Shown here one piece after another: positions 16,478-24,360 of a DNA stretch of 34,199 nucleotides. Under the pieces are notes generated by a model. It had not been told where the DNA came from. It worked only from the letters and a program-made list of their open reading frames with translations, and ran no database searches. How positions within the stretch are numbered: position 1 is the first letter of the stretch; each line of letters opens with the position of its first letter. Position numbers and translations under genes: made by a program. Location of the stretch: assembly GCA_900553805.1 (NCBI GenBank), contig USEU01000019.1:1-34199 (forward strand). The letters are read 5' to 3'. This DNA is from an uncultured Eubacteriales bacterium. GTDB taxonomy: Bacteria; Bacillota; Clostridia; Oscillospirales; Oscillospiraceae.

Positions 16478-16775
16478 ACCTCCCCTGAAAGGTTTAGCAG
16501 GTGTAGCCGACCATAGGGCGGCGTACAGCTGCTTAATACACAGTAGGAGGACGGCGCAACAGCGCCGGAGGGGTCAGCCGCGGTACGCAGAATACCATTT
16601 GGAATGCACCAAGGCGAATTCGTACATTCCAAGACCAACTTTCTACGAATTCGCCCAGGATTTTATAAGGCGATGAGTGCCTACCGCAAAACCCCTCAGT
16701 CAGCCCTTACGGGCTGCCAGCTCCCCTTTCAGGGGCGCTTTGGGCGTACCGCTCCCCCATCAGGGGAGCCAAATA
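16478..16775. repeat. Intergenic stem-loop repeat modules, copy 4
   Basis: Between the MBL gene and hemZ lie CCTCCCCTGAAAGG (16479-16492), a GGCGC/GCGCC hairpin and the 62-bp segment 16564-16625, which is the inverted counterpart of 9334-9395. A shorter partial copy of its end follows (TACGAATTCGCC, 16644-16655). Then comes the module CCCCTCAGTCAGCCC-TTAC-GGGCTGCCAGCTCCCC-TTTC-AGGGGCGC (16692-16739) with GCTCCCCCATCAGGGGAGCC (16751-16770). The hemZ reading frame stays open upstream through the last part of it by chance. No other gene is seen. Confidence 0.78.
16564..16625 (-). repeat. 62-bp repeat, inverted counterpart of 9334-9395
   Basis: Read on the minus strand, this segment matches 9334-9395 at 59 of 62 positions; the differences I count are three transitions. 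Both begin GTACGAATTCGCCTTGG and end CCCCTCCGGC, and both are followed by a hairpin of different sequence (GGCGCTGTTGCGCC here, GGCTCAC...GTGAGCC there). Confidence 0.85.
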
Positions 16776-16793
16776 AACTACAAGGAGCGAACT

Positions 16794-18212
16794 ATGGATC
16801 TGACGCTCATTGGTCATGACGACCGCTATGCGGTGGAGCAGCTGCTGTTGGCGCTGTTCCCGGAAAATGCCCCGGTGGAGGCGGTGTCCCGGCTGTTCCG
16901 GAGCGGTACCTACATCACCGTCCGGGCGGAGATCACCCTGGACGGGAAAAAGGCCTGCGCCGCCCGGCGGCTAAAAGCGGCGGATGAGACCGTCCGGCTG
17001 CGCCGGAGGGCGCTCCAGCAGAGCGTTTACCTCGCCGCCGTGCAGCTGCTGCCCGGGGAGCCTGCCTGGGGGGCGCTGGCGGGCGTACGGCCCACCAAGC
17101 TCACCACCCGGCATCTGCTGGAGGGGGGCACCCCTGCCTCCGCCGAGAAAATGCTGCGGGACGTGTATTTCGTCACCCCCGCCCGGCGGCGTCTGGCAGT
17201 GGAATGCTCCCAGGCCACGGTAAGGGCCATGCGGCTGCTGGAGCCGGGGGATCTGTCGCTGTATGTGGGCATTCCCTTCTGCCCCACCCGCTGCGCCTAT
17301 TGCAGCTTCGTCAGCCGGACGGTGGGCAAGAAAACGGAGCTTCTGGAGCCGTATCTGGAGGCGCTGCTGAAGGAAATTGATCTCACCGGCGCTTTGCTGC
17401 GCAATTCCGGCCACCGGCTGCGTACCCTGTATATCGGGGGCGGCACTCCCACCACCCTGACCGCCGCGCAGCTGGCGCGGCTGATGGACGCCATTGCCGC
17501 CGCCTTTGATTTGTCGGGCTGCCTGGAATACACCGTGGAGGGCGGCCGTCCGGATACCCTGGACGCCGAAAAGCTGCAAACCATCCGCGCCCACGGAGCG
17601 AACCGCATGAGCATCAACCCCCAGACCATGGAGGACGCCGTGCTCCGCGCCTGCGGGCGGCCCCACCGGGCGGAGGACGTGCTCCGCGCCTATGGGGAAG
17701 CCCGGGAGGCGGGCTTTGAGGCCATCAACATGGACCTGATCGCGGGGCTGCCGGAGGACACCGTGGAGGGCTTCCGCCGCAGTCTGGACCGGGTGGCGGC
17801 CCTCGGCCCCTCCAACATCACCGTGCACACCCTGGCTCTGAAAAAGGGGGCCGATCTCTTCGAAAAGCGGGGGAGCCTGCCCAGCGCCGAGGATGTGACG
17901 GAAATGGTGGCCTACGCCAACGACACGCTGTCCGCCCTGGGCTACCGGCCCTACTACCTGTACCGGCAGAAATACATGTCCGGCTCCTTTGAAAACGTGG
18001 GCTGGAGCCGGGACGGGATGGACTGCCTGTACAATATCTACATGATGGAGGAAGTGCACACCATCCTCTCCCTGGGGGGCGGCGGCATGAACAAGGTCAA
18101 TCTGCCTGACGGCACCTTGCAGCGCTTCCACAATCCCAAATTCCCGGAGCAGTACATCCAGCTTCTGCCCAAGGTCCTGGAGCAGAAGCGCGAGCTGTTT
18201 GAGCTGATATAA
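16794..18212 (+). CDS. hemZ: Oxygen-independent coproporphyrinogen dehydrogenase-like radical SAM protein HemZ
   Basis: A radical SAM protein of 472 residues. The N-terminal ~160 residues are the HemZ-specific extension (GVRPTKL motif near 95). The radical SAM core starts IPFCPTRCAYCSF, with the CxxxCxxC cluster near residues 163-170. It continues through LYIGGGTPTTL, a TVEGGRPD strand, RMSINPQTM and MDLIAGLPEDT, and ends with the YYLYRQKYMSGSFENVG segment typical of HemZ. Family members are annotated in anaerobic haem synthesis; many gut clostridia carry hemZ without a full pathway, so the true substrate is unsure. The ATG at 16794 has AAGGAG at correct spacing. The amidohydrolase gene follows 16 bases later. 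Confidence 0.92.
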   Translation: MDLTLIGHDDRYAVEQLLLALFPENAPVEAVSRLFRSGTYITVRAEITLDGKKACAARRLKAADETVRLRRRALQQSVYLAAVQLLPGEPAWGALAGVRPTKLTTRHLLEGGTPASAEKMLRDVYFVTPARRRLAVECSQATVRAMRLLEPGDLSLYVGIPFCPTRCAYCSFVSRTVGKKTELLEPYLEALLKEIDLTGALLRNSGHRLRTLYIGGGTPTTLTAAQLARLMDAIAAAFDLSGCLEYTVEGGRPDTLDAEKLQTIRAHGANRMSINPQTMEDAVLRACGRPHRAEDVLRAYGEAREAGFEAINMDLIAGLPEDTVEGFRRSLDRVAALGPSNITVHTLALKKGADLFEKRGSLPSAEDVTEMVAYANDTLSALGYRPYYLYRQKYMSGSFENVGWSRDGMDCLYNIYMMEEVHTILSLGGGGMNKVNLPDGTLQRFHNPKFPEQYIQLLPKVLEQKRELFELI

Positions 18213-18228
18213 GGAAGGAGACTTTCCA

Positions 18229-19566
18229 TTGGATACTTTGATCGCCAACGTCACCGCCGTGACCATGAATCCCAAAATGGAGGTGCTCTTCGGAGCCTAC
18301 ATCGGGATCGAGGGGGGCAAGATCGTCTCCGTCTCCCGGCAGGCCCCCAAGGAGCCGCCCCAGACCGTCATCGACGGCACCGGCATGGTGGCCATGCCCG
18401 GCCTGGTGAACTGCCACACCCATCTGGCGTCCTCCGTGCTGCGCAGCTATACCGACGACCTGGGCAACGCCCATGCGCTGGAGGAGCTGCTGAAAAAGGA
18501 GGCGAAGATGGATTCCCGCTGCGCCCGGGCGGCGGCGCTGCTGTCCATCGCGGAGTGCCTGCGCTTCGGCGTCACCTCCGTGTCCGACCTCTATTATTAC
18601 CCGGACGCCACCGCCAAGGCCGTGGCCGAGTCGGGTATCAAGGCGAACCTGGCCCTGTCCAGCTACCGCTTCATCGACCAGAACGAGGAATTCGACTTTG
18701 ACACCGACGAGCAGTGCAAAGAGCTGGTGCGCCTGACGGAAAAATGGAACGGCTTCGACGAGGGCCGGATCAAGATCGACGCCGGGATCTACGCCGAGTA
18801 CACCAGCAACTACAAGCTCTGGGAGGGCCTGGTGGGCTATGCCAGCGAGCAGGGCCTGGGCCTCCAGCTCCACCTGGCCCAGACTCCCGGCGAGGTGGAG
18901 GGCTGCCTGGACCGCACCGGCATGAATCCGGGGGAGCTGTTAAACTGCCACGGGCTTTTCAACGTGCCCGTCACCGCCGCCGGGTGCGGCTATCTGGAGC
19001 CGGTGGGGCGGAAGATCCTGGGCCGGAAGAAGGTCACCGCCGTGGCCCTGCCCCTGTCCGCCGCCAAGAGCGGCATGGACTGCGCCCACATTCTCGACTG
19101 CGTGCAGGCGGGAATGAACGTGGCTCTGGGCACCGACGGGGCGGTGGAGGCCGGGAACCTGGATATGTTCGAGGTCATGCGGGGGGCTGCGCTGGCCGAG
19201 CGCAGCCGCAGGCAGGACGCCTCCGCCATGCCCAGCTCCGCCGCGCTGATGATGGCCACGGTCTGCGGCGCGCAGGCCCAGGGCAGAAGCAAGGAATGCG
19301 GCATGCTTCAAGCAGGCATGGACGCCGACCTGATCCTGGTGGATTTCACCGCGCCCCACCTGATGCCCTGCCACAATGTGCTGAACGGCCTGGTGTTCTC
19401 CGCCAAGGGCGGGGACGTGGCCATGACCATGGTGCGGGGTAAAATCCTGTATCAGAACGGAAAGTTCCCCACCATCGACCTGTCGAAGGTGGTGGAGGAG
19501 CTGGTAAACGAGGCAATCCCGAAGCTCTTCCGGAAGGATGAGCCGGCTGCGGCGGAGGAAACGTAA
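18229..19566 (+). CDS. Amidohydrolase, MtaD/SAH-deaminase-like
   Basis: A metal-dependent amidohydrolase of 445 residues related to 5-methylthioadenosine/S-adenosylhomocysteine deaminases. It shows MPGLVNCHTHLASSVLRS (HxH ligands near 62-64), a second-metal-region HLAQTPGE, NCHGLF and GTDGAVEAGNLDMFEVMR (aspartate ligand), and ends with MDADLILVDF and a small beta domain. The segment that normally reads as a CPxSN(L/M)KL motif is VALPLSAAKSG here, so the precise purine substrate is uncertain. The start is TTG at 18229, eight bases after GGAG; there is no in-frame ATG before the domain. Its TAA overlaps the ATG of the flippase gene by one base, so the two are translationally coupled. Confidence 0.85.
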   Translation: MDTLIANVTAVTMNPKMEVLFGAYIGIEGGKIVSVSRQAPKEPPQTVIDGTGMVAMPGLVNCHTHLASSVLRSYTDDLGNAHALEELLKKEAKMDSRCARAAALLSIAECLRFGVTSVSDLYYYPDATAKAVAESGIKANLALSSYRFIDQNEEFDFDTDEQCKELVRLTEKWNGFDEGRIKIDAGIYAEYTSNYKLWEGLVGYASEQGLGLQLHLAQTPGEVEGCLDRTGMNPGELLNCHGLFNVPVTAAGCGYLEPVGRKILGRKKVTAVALPLSAAKSGMDCAHILDCVQAGMNVALGTDGAVEAGNLDMFEVMRGAALAERSRRQDASAMPSSAALMMATVCGAQAQGRSKECGMLQAGMDADLILVDFTAPHLMPCHNVLNGLVFSAKGGDVAMTMVRGKILYQNGKFPTIDLSKVVEELVNEAIPKLFRKDEPAAAEET

Positions 19567-21167
19567 TGTCGGAACAAAAAAAGCAAAACTTTTTGCAGGG
19601 CACGGCCCTGCTGGCCATGGCGACGGTGATCGTCAAGCTGGTGGGCGCGCTGTACAAGGTGCCGCTGAACGCCATCATCGGCGAAAAGGGCTTCGGCTAT
19701 TTCAGCACCGCCTATGAGATCTACAACATCCTTCTCATGATCTCCACCGCCGGACTGCCTGTGGCCATGAGCCGGATGATCTCCGCGGCCAGCAGCCTGG
19801 AGCATTACGGCCAGGTGCGGCAGGTGTACCTCACCGCCAAGCGGATCTTCCTGATCCTGGGCATTGCGGGCAGCGTCCTGATGACGGTGTTCTGCCGCCC
19901 GCTGGCCGCCTTCTGGAACCAGCCGGACGCCTGGGCGGCCATCGGCTTCCTGGGGCCCTGCGTGCTGCTGATCTGCATCATGAGCGCCTACCGGGGCTTC
20001 TTCCAGGGCCAGAGCAACATGATCCCCACCGCCGTTTCCCAGGTGCTGGAGGTGGTAACCAAGCTGGTGGTGGGCATGATCGCCGCCGTCGCCTTCCTGA
20101 AAGCCACTGCCAGTATCTCCCTGGCGGCGGGGGGTGCGATCCTGGGCGTGACTGCCAGCTGCCTGGTCTCGGCGGTGTATCTCTTCAGCTGCTTCCGCAA
20201 GAGCTACCGGCAGCTGCCGGAAACCGGCGACACCCCCAAGAGCTTCGGGGCCACGGCCAAGGAGCTGCTGAAGATCGCGGTGCCCATCACCGTCAGCTCC
20301 ACCATTCTGTCCATCATCACCTCCCTGTCCAGCAAGATCTACATGGGCAGGCTCCTGGACTCCGGCATCAGCCAGGCGGCGGCGGACACCATGCGGGGCG
20401 TGCACGTGATGACCCAGACCATCTATAATATGCCCTGCGCCTTCATCACCCCCATCACCGTGAGCATTATTCCCGCCATCACCGCCCAGATCACCCTGAA
20501 AAAGTTCCGGGAGACCCGGATGACCGAGGAATCTGCCATCCGCATCACCGGCATCTTTGCCATGCCCTGCGCCGTGGGGCTGGTGTGCCTGGCCCGGCCC
20601 ATCACCGCCCTGCTGGGCGGCTACACCGGGGAAAATCTGGTGCTGGCCGGGCAGATGATGACCGTGCTGGGCGTCTCCGTGGTGTTCAATGCCCTGGTGC
20701 TGGTGACCACCGCCATCATGCAGGCCCACGGCAACGTGAACCGGCCGGTGGTGAATATGCTCATCGGCGGCATCATCAAGCTTATCATCGTTTACGTCCT
20801 CACCGGCAACCGGGCCATCGGCATCGTGGGCACCCCCATCGGCACCCTGACCAGCTATGTGGTGATCTGCATTCTCAATGTGTTCTCCATCCGCTCTCTG
20901 GTGGCCGACCCGCCCCGGATGATCGTCAACCTGATTCGCCCGTTCCTGGCCGCCTGCGTCATGGGCGTGGCAGTTCTTCTGAGCGGGCGGGGACTGTCCG
21001 CTCTGGGCCTGACCGGGCTGACCGGACGGGTGATGCTGGCGGGCGTGCCGGTGGCCATCGGCTTTGTGGTGTACGTGCTGGCGGCCATCGCCCTGAAGGT
21101 CGTCACCCGGGAGGACTGCCTGCTGCTGCCCAAGGGTGAAAAAATAGCAAAGCTGCTGAAATTGTGA
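19566..21167 (+). CDS. SpoVB/YabM-like polysaccharide flippase (MOP superfamily)
   Basis: An integral membrane protein of 533 residues with about 14 predicted segments, the MATE/MurJ-like fold of lipid-linked oligosaccharide flippases. The N-terminus reads LQGTALLAMATVIVKLVGALYKVPLNAIIG, then GFGYFSTAYEIYNILLMIS, typical of the SpoVB/YabM branch involved in spore cortex or cell-wall precursor export. The ATG overlaps the previous stop by one base. Downstream are HU and RqcP; in Bacillus the YabM gene precedes mazG (yabN), rqcP (yabO), yabP, yabQ and divIC, so this locus appears to be an edited version of that cluster. Whether it is SpoVB itself or YabM is undecided. Confidence 0.88.
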   Translation: MSEQKKQNFLQGTALLAMATVIVKLVGALYKVPLNAIIGEKGFGYFSTAYEIYNILLMISTAGLPVAMSRMISAASSLEHYGQVRQVYLTAKRIFLILGIAGSVLMTVFCRPLAAFWNQPDAWAAIGFLGPCVLLICIMSAYRGFFQGQSNMIPTAVSQVLEVVTKLVVGMIAAVAFLKATASISLAAGGAILGVTASCLVSAVYLFSCFRKSYRQLPETGDTPKSFGATAKELLKIAVPITVSSTILSIITSLSSKIYMGRLLDSGISQAAADTMRGVHVMTQTIYNMPCAFITPITVSIIPAITAQITLKKFRETRMTEESAIRITGIFAMPCAVGLVCLARPITALLGGYTGENLVLAGQMMTVLGVSVVFNALVLVTTAIMQAHGNVNRPVVNMLIGGIIKLIIVYVLTGNRAIGIVGTPIGTLTSYVVICILNVFSIRSLVADPPRMIVNLIRPFLAACVMGVAVLLSGRGLSALGLTGLTGRVMLAGVPVAIGFVVYVLAAIALKVVTREDCLLLPKGEKIAKLLKL

Positions 21168-21186
21168 GATTTTTCAAAGAAAACCC

Positions 21187-21235
21187 TTGCGTTTTGCATC
21201 TAATTATGTTAATCTAAGAAAGCTCTGTGTATAAT
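21187..21235 (+). promoter_or_regulatory. Promoter region of the HU gene
   Basis: TTGCGT (21187-21192) and TAATCT (21210-21215) are 17 bp apart, with TGT before the -10. A second -10-like TATAAT lies at 21230-21235 without a good -35. The following leader (to 21335) contains a GC-rich hairpin (CGGGGG/CCCCCG, about 21284-21302) of unknown role. Confidence 0.55.
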
Positions 21236-21335
21236 GTTCACAGTCAGGGCGGAGGCGGCCTCACTGCCGCGCCTGCCCGAGGATCGGGGGCTGCTCCCCC
21301 GCGATAAAAATCTATTGAAAAGAGGAAATTACAAC

Positions 21336-21611
21336 ATGAATAAGACTGAACTGATCGCTGCCGCCGCCGAGAAGACCGGCCTGACCAAGAAGGACACCGA
21401 GAAGGTTCTGAACGCCGCTCTGGAAGCCATCGCCGACACTCTTGCCAAGAACGACAAGGTGCAGATCAGCGGCTTCGGCATCTTCGAGGTGAAGGAGCGC
21501 GAGGCGCGCATGGGCCGCAACCCCCGCACCGGCGAGACCATGGAGATCGCCGCCTCCCGTATGCCCGCTTTCAAGGCCAGCAAGACCCTGAAGGACGCCA
21601 TCAGCAAGTAA
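21336..21611 (+). CDS. hup: DNA-binding protein HU
   Basis: HU of 91 residues, the usual size: MNKTELIAAAAEKTGLTKKDTEKVLNAALEAI, then KVQISGFGIFEVKEREARMGRNPRTGE, with the conserved RMGRNPRTGE DNA-clasping arm, and a terminal FKASKTLKDAI helix. It bends and compacts DNA. The ATG at 21336 has AGAGGAAA upstream at a slightly long distance. Only one base separates its stop from the RqcP start, so the two are read together. Confidence 0.97.
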   Translation: MNKTELIAAAAEKTGLTKKDTEKVLNAALEAIADTLAKNDKVQISGFGIFEVKEREARMGRNPRTGETMEIAASRMPAFKASKTLKDAISK

Positions 21612-21612
21612 G

Positions 21613-21852
21613 ATGCGCCTGGACAAATACCTGAAGGTCTCCCGCCTCATCAAGCGCCGGACGGTGGCCAACGAGGCCTGCGACAATGCCCGCATCAGCG
21701 TCAACGGCAGACCCGCCAAGGCCAGCTACGATGTAAAGGTGGGCGATAAAATCGAGATCTCCATGGGCGCCCGCACGGTGGCCGTGGAGGTTCTGCAGGT
21801 ATCCGAAACCGTCCGCAAGGACGACGCCGCGGCCATGTACAAAGAGATTTGA
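21613..21852 (+). CDS. rqcP: RqcP (YabO), S4-domain ribosome quality-control factor
   Basis: A 79-residue S4-domain protein: MRLDKYLKVSRLIKRRTVANEACDNARISVNGRPAKASYDVKVGDKIEI. This is the full S4 RNA-binding fold with little else, matching RqcP/Hsp15-type proteins. In Bacillus RqcP works with RqcH on split 50S subunits to add C-terminal alanine tails. Its position beside hup and a YabM-like flippase gene supports the identification. The genes normally following (yabP, yabQ, divIC) are not found; an island with a recombinase remnant begins instead, after a terminator. Confidence 0.92.
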   Translation: MRLDKYLKVSRLIKRRTVANEACDNARISVNGRPAKASYDVKVGDKIEISMGARTVAVEVLQVSETVRKDDAAAMYKEI

Positions 21853-21909
21853 CGCAAAAAGCTCCCCCGGCGGGTAGCAGCGCATAAGACAGGTTTATAA
21901 GGTTTAGAG

Positions 21910-21946
21910 AGAACAGCGTGGCGGAAGTCACGCTGTTCTGCTTTTT
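21910..21946 (+). terminator. Terminator after hup-rqcP, overlapping recombinase remnant
   Basis: A perfect 11-bp stem (AGAACAGCGTG, 21910-21920, with 21929-21939) is followed by GC and five T residues. The same bases encode the last residues (SRTA) of the recombinase fragment on the minus strand, so the hairpin probably arrived with, or was formed by, that insertion. Confidence 0.75.
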
Positions 21947-22278
21947 GATGCGTGAGTGAGCATTTCGGCAATGATGCTCTCCGGCAAGAAACCAATGCAG
22001 GCAAGGCTGATATGCACATCCTGCACTCGCTGCCCGCTGCTCTTATCCGGCGTGGAAACATAGACCCTGTTCACAAGATCATGCAGTACAGCGGGCGTCA
22101 GTTCCTGCAAATTGGGGTATTTCTTCGCCCGGAGGAGGAACTGCGGCACGAGTGCCGCAAACGTCTGACGCCGGAGCTGGCGGCGATTTTGCGCCGGTGG
22201 GAAAGTGCGCTTTACAACGAAAAAATCTGTGGTAGAATTTGAAATAGAAAACAAAATAAGGAGGGGCTTCCATGGCAA
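21928..22278 (-). pseudogene. Remnant of a large serine recombinase (C-terminal DUF4368 region)
   Basis: An open frame of 116 codons on the minus strand. Only its last ~70 residues look like a real domain: KKYPNLQELTPAVLHDLVN, then RVYVSTPDKSSGQRVQDV and HISLACIGFLPE. This is the DUF4368 end of Tn4451/TnpX-type serine recombinases (ELTP...LV..I.V...DKSSG.R.Q.V.I...FIG). The catalytic resolvase domain and recombinase core are absent, and the region before about residue 30 is not recognisable, so it is a decayed fragment. It sits between the hup-rqcP operon and the GIY-YIG gene, and its upstream end overlaps the promoter of the latter. It marks a former mobile-element insertion. Confidence 0.72.
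22211..22238 (+). promoter_or_regulatory. Predicted promoter of the GIY-YIG gene
   Basis: TTTACA (22211-22216) and TAGAAT (22233-22238) are 16 bp apart, with TGG before the -10 box. The start site would be about 27 bases before the ATG at 22272. It lies within the upstream end of the recombinase remnant. Confidence 0.6.
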
Positions 22279-23129
22279 TTTTGAACTTTTCCGATGTACT
22301 TAAAAATGTGGGGCTTGACCCGAAAGATGTCAAGCTGATCCGTCATGCATTATCTGACGAGCGTTTCAGAGAATGTTATAAAGCCGGTATGGCGCATGAA
22401 TACACACAGCACCAAAAAGTCGGGTTCAGCAAAGGATATTCCTACTGGATCACATTCATCAGCGATGGCGGTACATACGCGAGACTGCACTCTTGTTATC
22501 ATGTCAATGGTTCTGTGCCTGATACACCGGATGTATGCCCTGCCGGATTACCTGACTGTGAAGCCATGGAATACCGTGGCGAAATGGCGTTTTTTGATTT
22601 GCAATATGTGGATTTGCTGAAAGAGTACGAGGGAAAGCTGGTGATTGACTGGGGCGGGTCAGCTCGGATGTGGCATCAAAAAGCTACCACCGAAAAGCCC
22701 ATCGTAGCAATTGAGTCAAAGAACCAGAAGCCTTTTGTGGGATTTGAAAATCTTATTCTATCCTTCGATGAACTAAAAGAAGTTGTCGAAAACAATACGG
22801 ACTATGAGCTGTGGCAGGCGGCCATGGCTGCGGTCAATGCGGTCTATCTGATTGTGGACACCAAGACGGGAGACAGATATGTCGGCTCGACCTATGGCTA
22901 TGACGGCCTGCTGGGGCGTTGGTCTGTCTACGTCGCTACGGGCGGTCACGGAAACAACAAGGGAATGATCAGTCACTTGAAGTCTGTAAATCACAGTTGC
23001 CACGATTTGCAGTTTTCAGTGTTGCAGGTTTTGTCCAAGGCACTTCCAGACAATCAAATCATTGATGCAGAGGCCCTTTGGAAGAAAAAGCTGCTGACCT
23101 ATGAACCATTCGGAATGAATCAGAACTAA
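22272..23129 (+). CDS. GIY-YIG nuclease family protein
   Basis: A 285-residue protein with two parts. The N-terminal ~180 residues begin MAILNFSDVLKNVGLDPKDVKLIRHA, the region found with GIY-YIG domains in a family of standalone bacterial nucleases of unknown role. The C-terminal part is the GIY-YIG domain: VYLIVDTKTGDRYVGS (about 189-204), the catalytic Arg in GRW (about 216) and a late Glu in AEALWKKKL (about 267). The active-site residues appear present. The ATG has an excellent AAGGAGG site and its own promoter. Base composition is visibly lower in GC than its neighbours and it lies next to a recombinase remnant, so it was probably acquired horizontally. A role in defence or element maintenance is speculation. 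Confidence 0.82.
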   Translation: MAILNFSDVLKNVGLDPKDVKLIRHALSDERFRECYKAGMAHEYTQHQKVGFSKGYSYWITFISDGGTYARLHSCYHVNGSVPDTPDVCPAGLPDCEAMEYRGEMAFFDLQYVDLLKEYEGKLVIDWGGSARMWHQKATTEKPIVAIESKNQKPFVGFENLILSFDELKEVVENNTDYELWQAAMAAVNAVYLIVDTKTGDRYVGSTYGYDGLLGRWSVYVATGGHGNNKGMISHLKSVNHSCHDLQFSVLQVLSKALPDNQIIDAEALWKKKLLTYEPFGMNQN

Positions 23130-23227
23130 TCTTCCTTGCAGTATCCTCTGGATAATACATAGCTCTCACTTTCCTTTGGCAAAGCGACTGTTTCAGCCCA
23201 CTTTTCAAGTAGGGCGGCAAATCCCAT
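23126..23227 (-). pseudogene. Short protein-like fragment, convergent with the GIY-YIG gene
   Basis: A minus-strand frame from ATG 23227 to TAG 23126 reads MGFAALLEKWAETVALPKES and then ESYVLSRGYCKED. It stays open a little further upstream (FCRHASFGGRL). Its composition is protein-like and its stop overlaps the GIY-YIG stop by two bases. I do not recognise the family. It may be the C-terminal remnant of a mobile-element gene; chance cannot be excluded. Confidence 0.3.
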
Positions 23228-23297
23228 CAAGCGCCCTCCGAAAGACGCGTGACGGCAAAAAATCAGCCATAATCAACCTTTAAAACGGCAAAAAAGC

Positions 23298-23334
23298 AAA
23301 GGGGTATGTGTCTTAACGGCACATACCCCTTTTT
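23298..23334. terminator. Bidirectional terminator between convergent genes
   Basis: A stem of about 13 bp (AAAGGGGTATGTG at 23298-23310 with CACATACCCCTTT from 23320) has A residues on the left and T residues on the right. It suits ends of transcripts from both the GIY-YIG gene and the lipid kinase operon. The rest of 23130-23426 holds the short fragment described at 23126 and nothing else recognisable. Confidence 0.8.
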
Positions 23335-23426
23335 GTCAGCAACCCTTGTCCGGCAACTGCCATATTATTTGTTTCGTGAAACCTGTTTTATGGACAGCCG
23401 CCTGTCGGGGGAGCTTTTTTGCGGTC

Positions 23427-24356
23427 TTACTGCACCTGCGCCGTTTCCTTGATCTTGAGGTTGGTGGTGGTGGGATAGAAAAAGCGGATTTTTTCCGGGG
23501 CGATGCGGATGTGGATGTCCTGGGCGAAGCGCAGCTCGCCGTCCAGGTTGATGGGGGTGGGGCGGTCGCAGCGGATGGTGAGGGAATCGGTGGTGAAGTG
23601 GCGGATCAGGCTCTCCAGCTGGCGGTATTTTCCGGCCTTGTATTTGCCGATGACCCTGGGCACCTGCAGGCGGCTGACCTTTTTCACCACCAGCACCTCC
23701 AGCCTGCCGTCGGTGGGGTCGGCTTCCGGGACGGGGTGGAAGCCGCCGCCGTAATACTGGCCGCTGCACACGCAGATCATGGTCTGCTCGCCGTCGATGG
23801 TCTCGCCGTTAACTTCCAGCACGTAGTGCTCCCCGATGCCCCGGACCACGTTCACCACCGTGGACACCGCGTAGGCCCGGAAGCCCTGGAGCAGGGGGAT
23901 GCGCTTGTAGCCGGATACGTCGGTGCCGATGCGGGCGTCCAGGCCCACGGAGCAGATGTTGAAGGCGTAGTCGTCGTTCACCCGGATCAGATCAAAGCTG
24001 CGCTCCTGGGCGTTCAGCAGCTGATCCAGGTCGGAAAAGGCGGCGGGATTGTCAAACATCCGCACAAAATCGTTCCCGCTGCCCCCCGCGTAGGCGGTGA
24101 CGGCAGCATTGGAAAAGCCCCGGATGCCGGTGACGACCTCATTCAGCGTCCCGTCGCCCCCGCAGGCATAGATGCGCACGTCCTCCCCGGTCTCGGCGGC
24201 AGCGCGGGCAATCCTGGCGCAGTCCCCCGGCCCCATGGACACCCGGATCTCATATTTCAGCCGCCGGGCTCCGCAGGCGGTGCGGATGGCGCTGGAATAC
24301 TCCATGGTATGGTCGCTGCTCCCCGCAGCTGGGTTGATGATAAATAGATGCTTCAT
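23427..24356 (-). CDS. Diacylglycerol/lipid kinase family protein (YegS/DgkB type)
   Basis: A 309-residue soluble lipid kinase. It has IINPAAG at the N-terminus, the nucleotide motif ACGGDGTLNEV (about 65-75), GGSGNDF (about 91-97), NICSVGLDARI and a C-terminal beta-sandwich ending in NLDGELRF. Members phosphorylate diacylglycerol, recycling it into phosphatidic acid for phospholipid and lipoteichoic acid turnover; the exact lipid is not predictable. It is last in a minus-strand operon after the THUMP methyltransferase gene, 46 bases away. The ATG at 24356 lacks a good GGAGG site; an 8-bp tandem repeat containing GAG occupies the ribosome-site region. Confidence 0.9.
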   Translation of the reverse strand: MKHLFIINPAAGSSDHTMEYSSAIRTACGARRLKYEIRVSMGPGDCARIARAAAETGEDVRIYACGGDGTLNEVVTGIRGFSNAAVTAYAGGSGNDFVRMFDNPAAFSDLDQLLNAQERSFDLIRVNDDYAFNICSVGLDARIGTDVSGYKRIPLLQGFRAYAVSTVVNVVRGIGEHYVLEVNGETIDGEQTMICVCSGQYYGGGFHPVPEADPTDGRLEVLVVKKVSRLQVPRVIGKYKAGKYRQLESLIRHFTTDSLTIRCDRPTPINLDGELRFAQDIHIRIAPEKIRFFYPTTTNLKIKETAQVQ

Positions 24357-24360
24357 AATT

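Noticed and set aside
16677..16793. An upstream extension of the hemZ reading frame by 39 codons.
   Set aside because: It runs through a repeat module; the ATG at 16794 has the proper ribosome site and the family N-terminus.
21952..22242. A 96-codon plus-strand frame opposite the recombinase remnant.
   Set aside because: The minus strand carries the recognisable DUF4368 segment; the plus frame has no ribosome site at its start and no known pattern.
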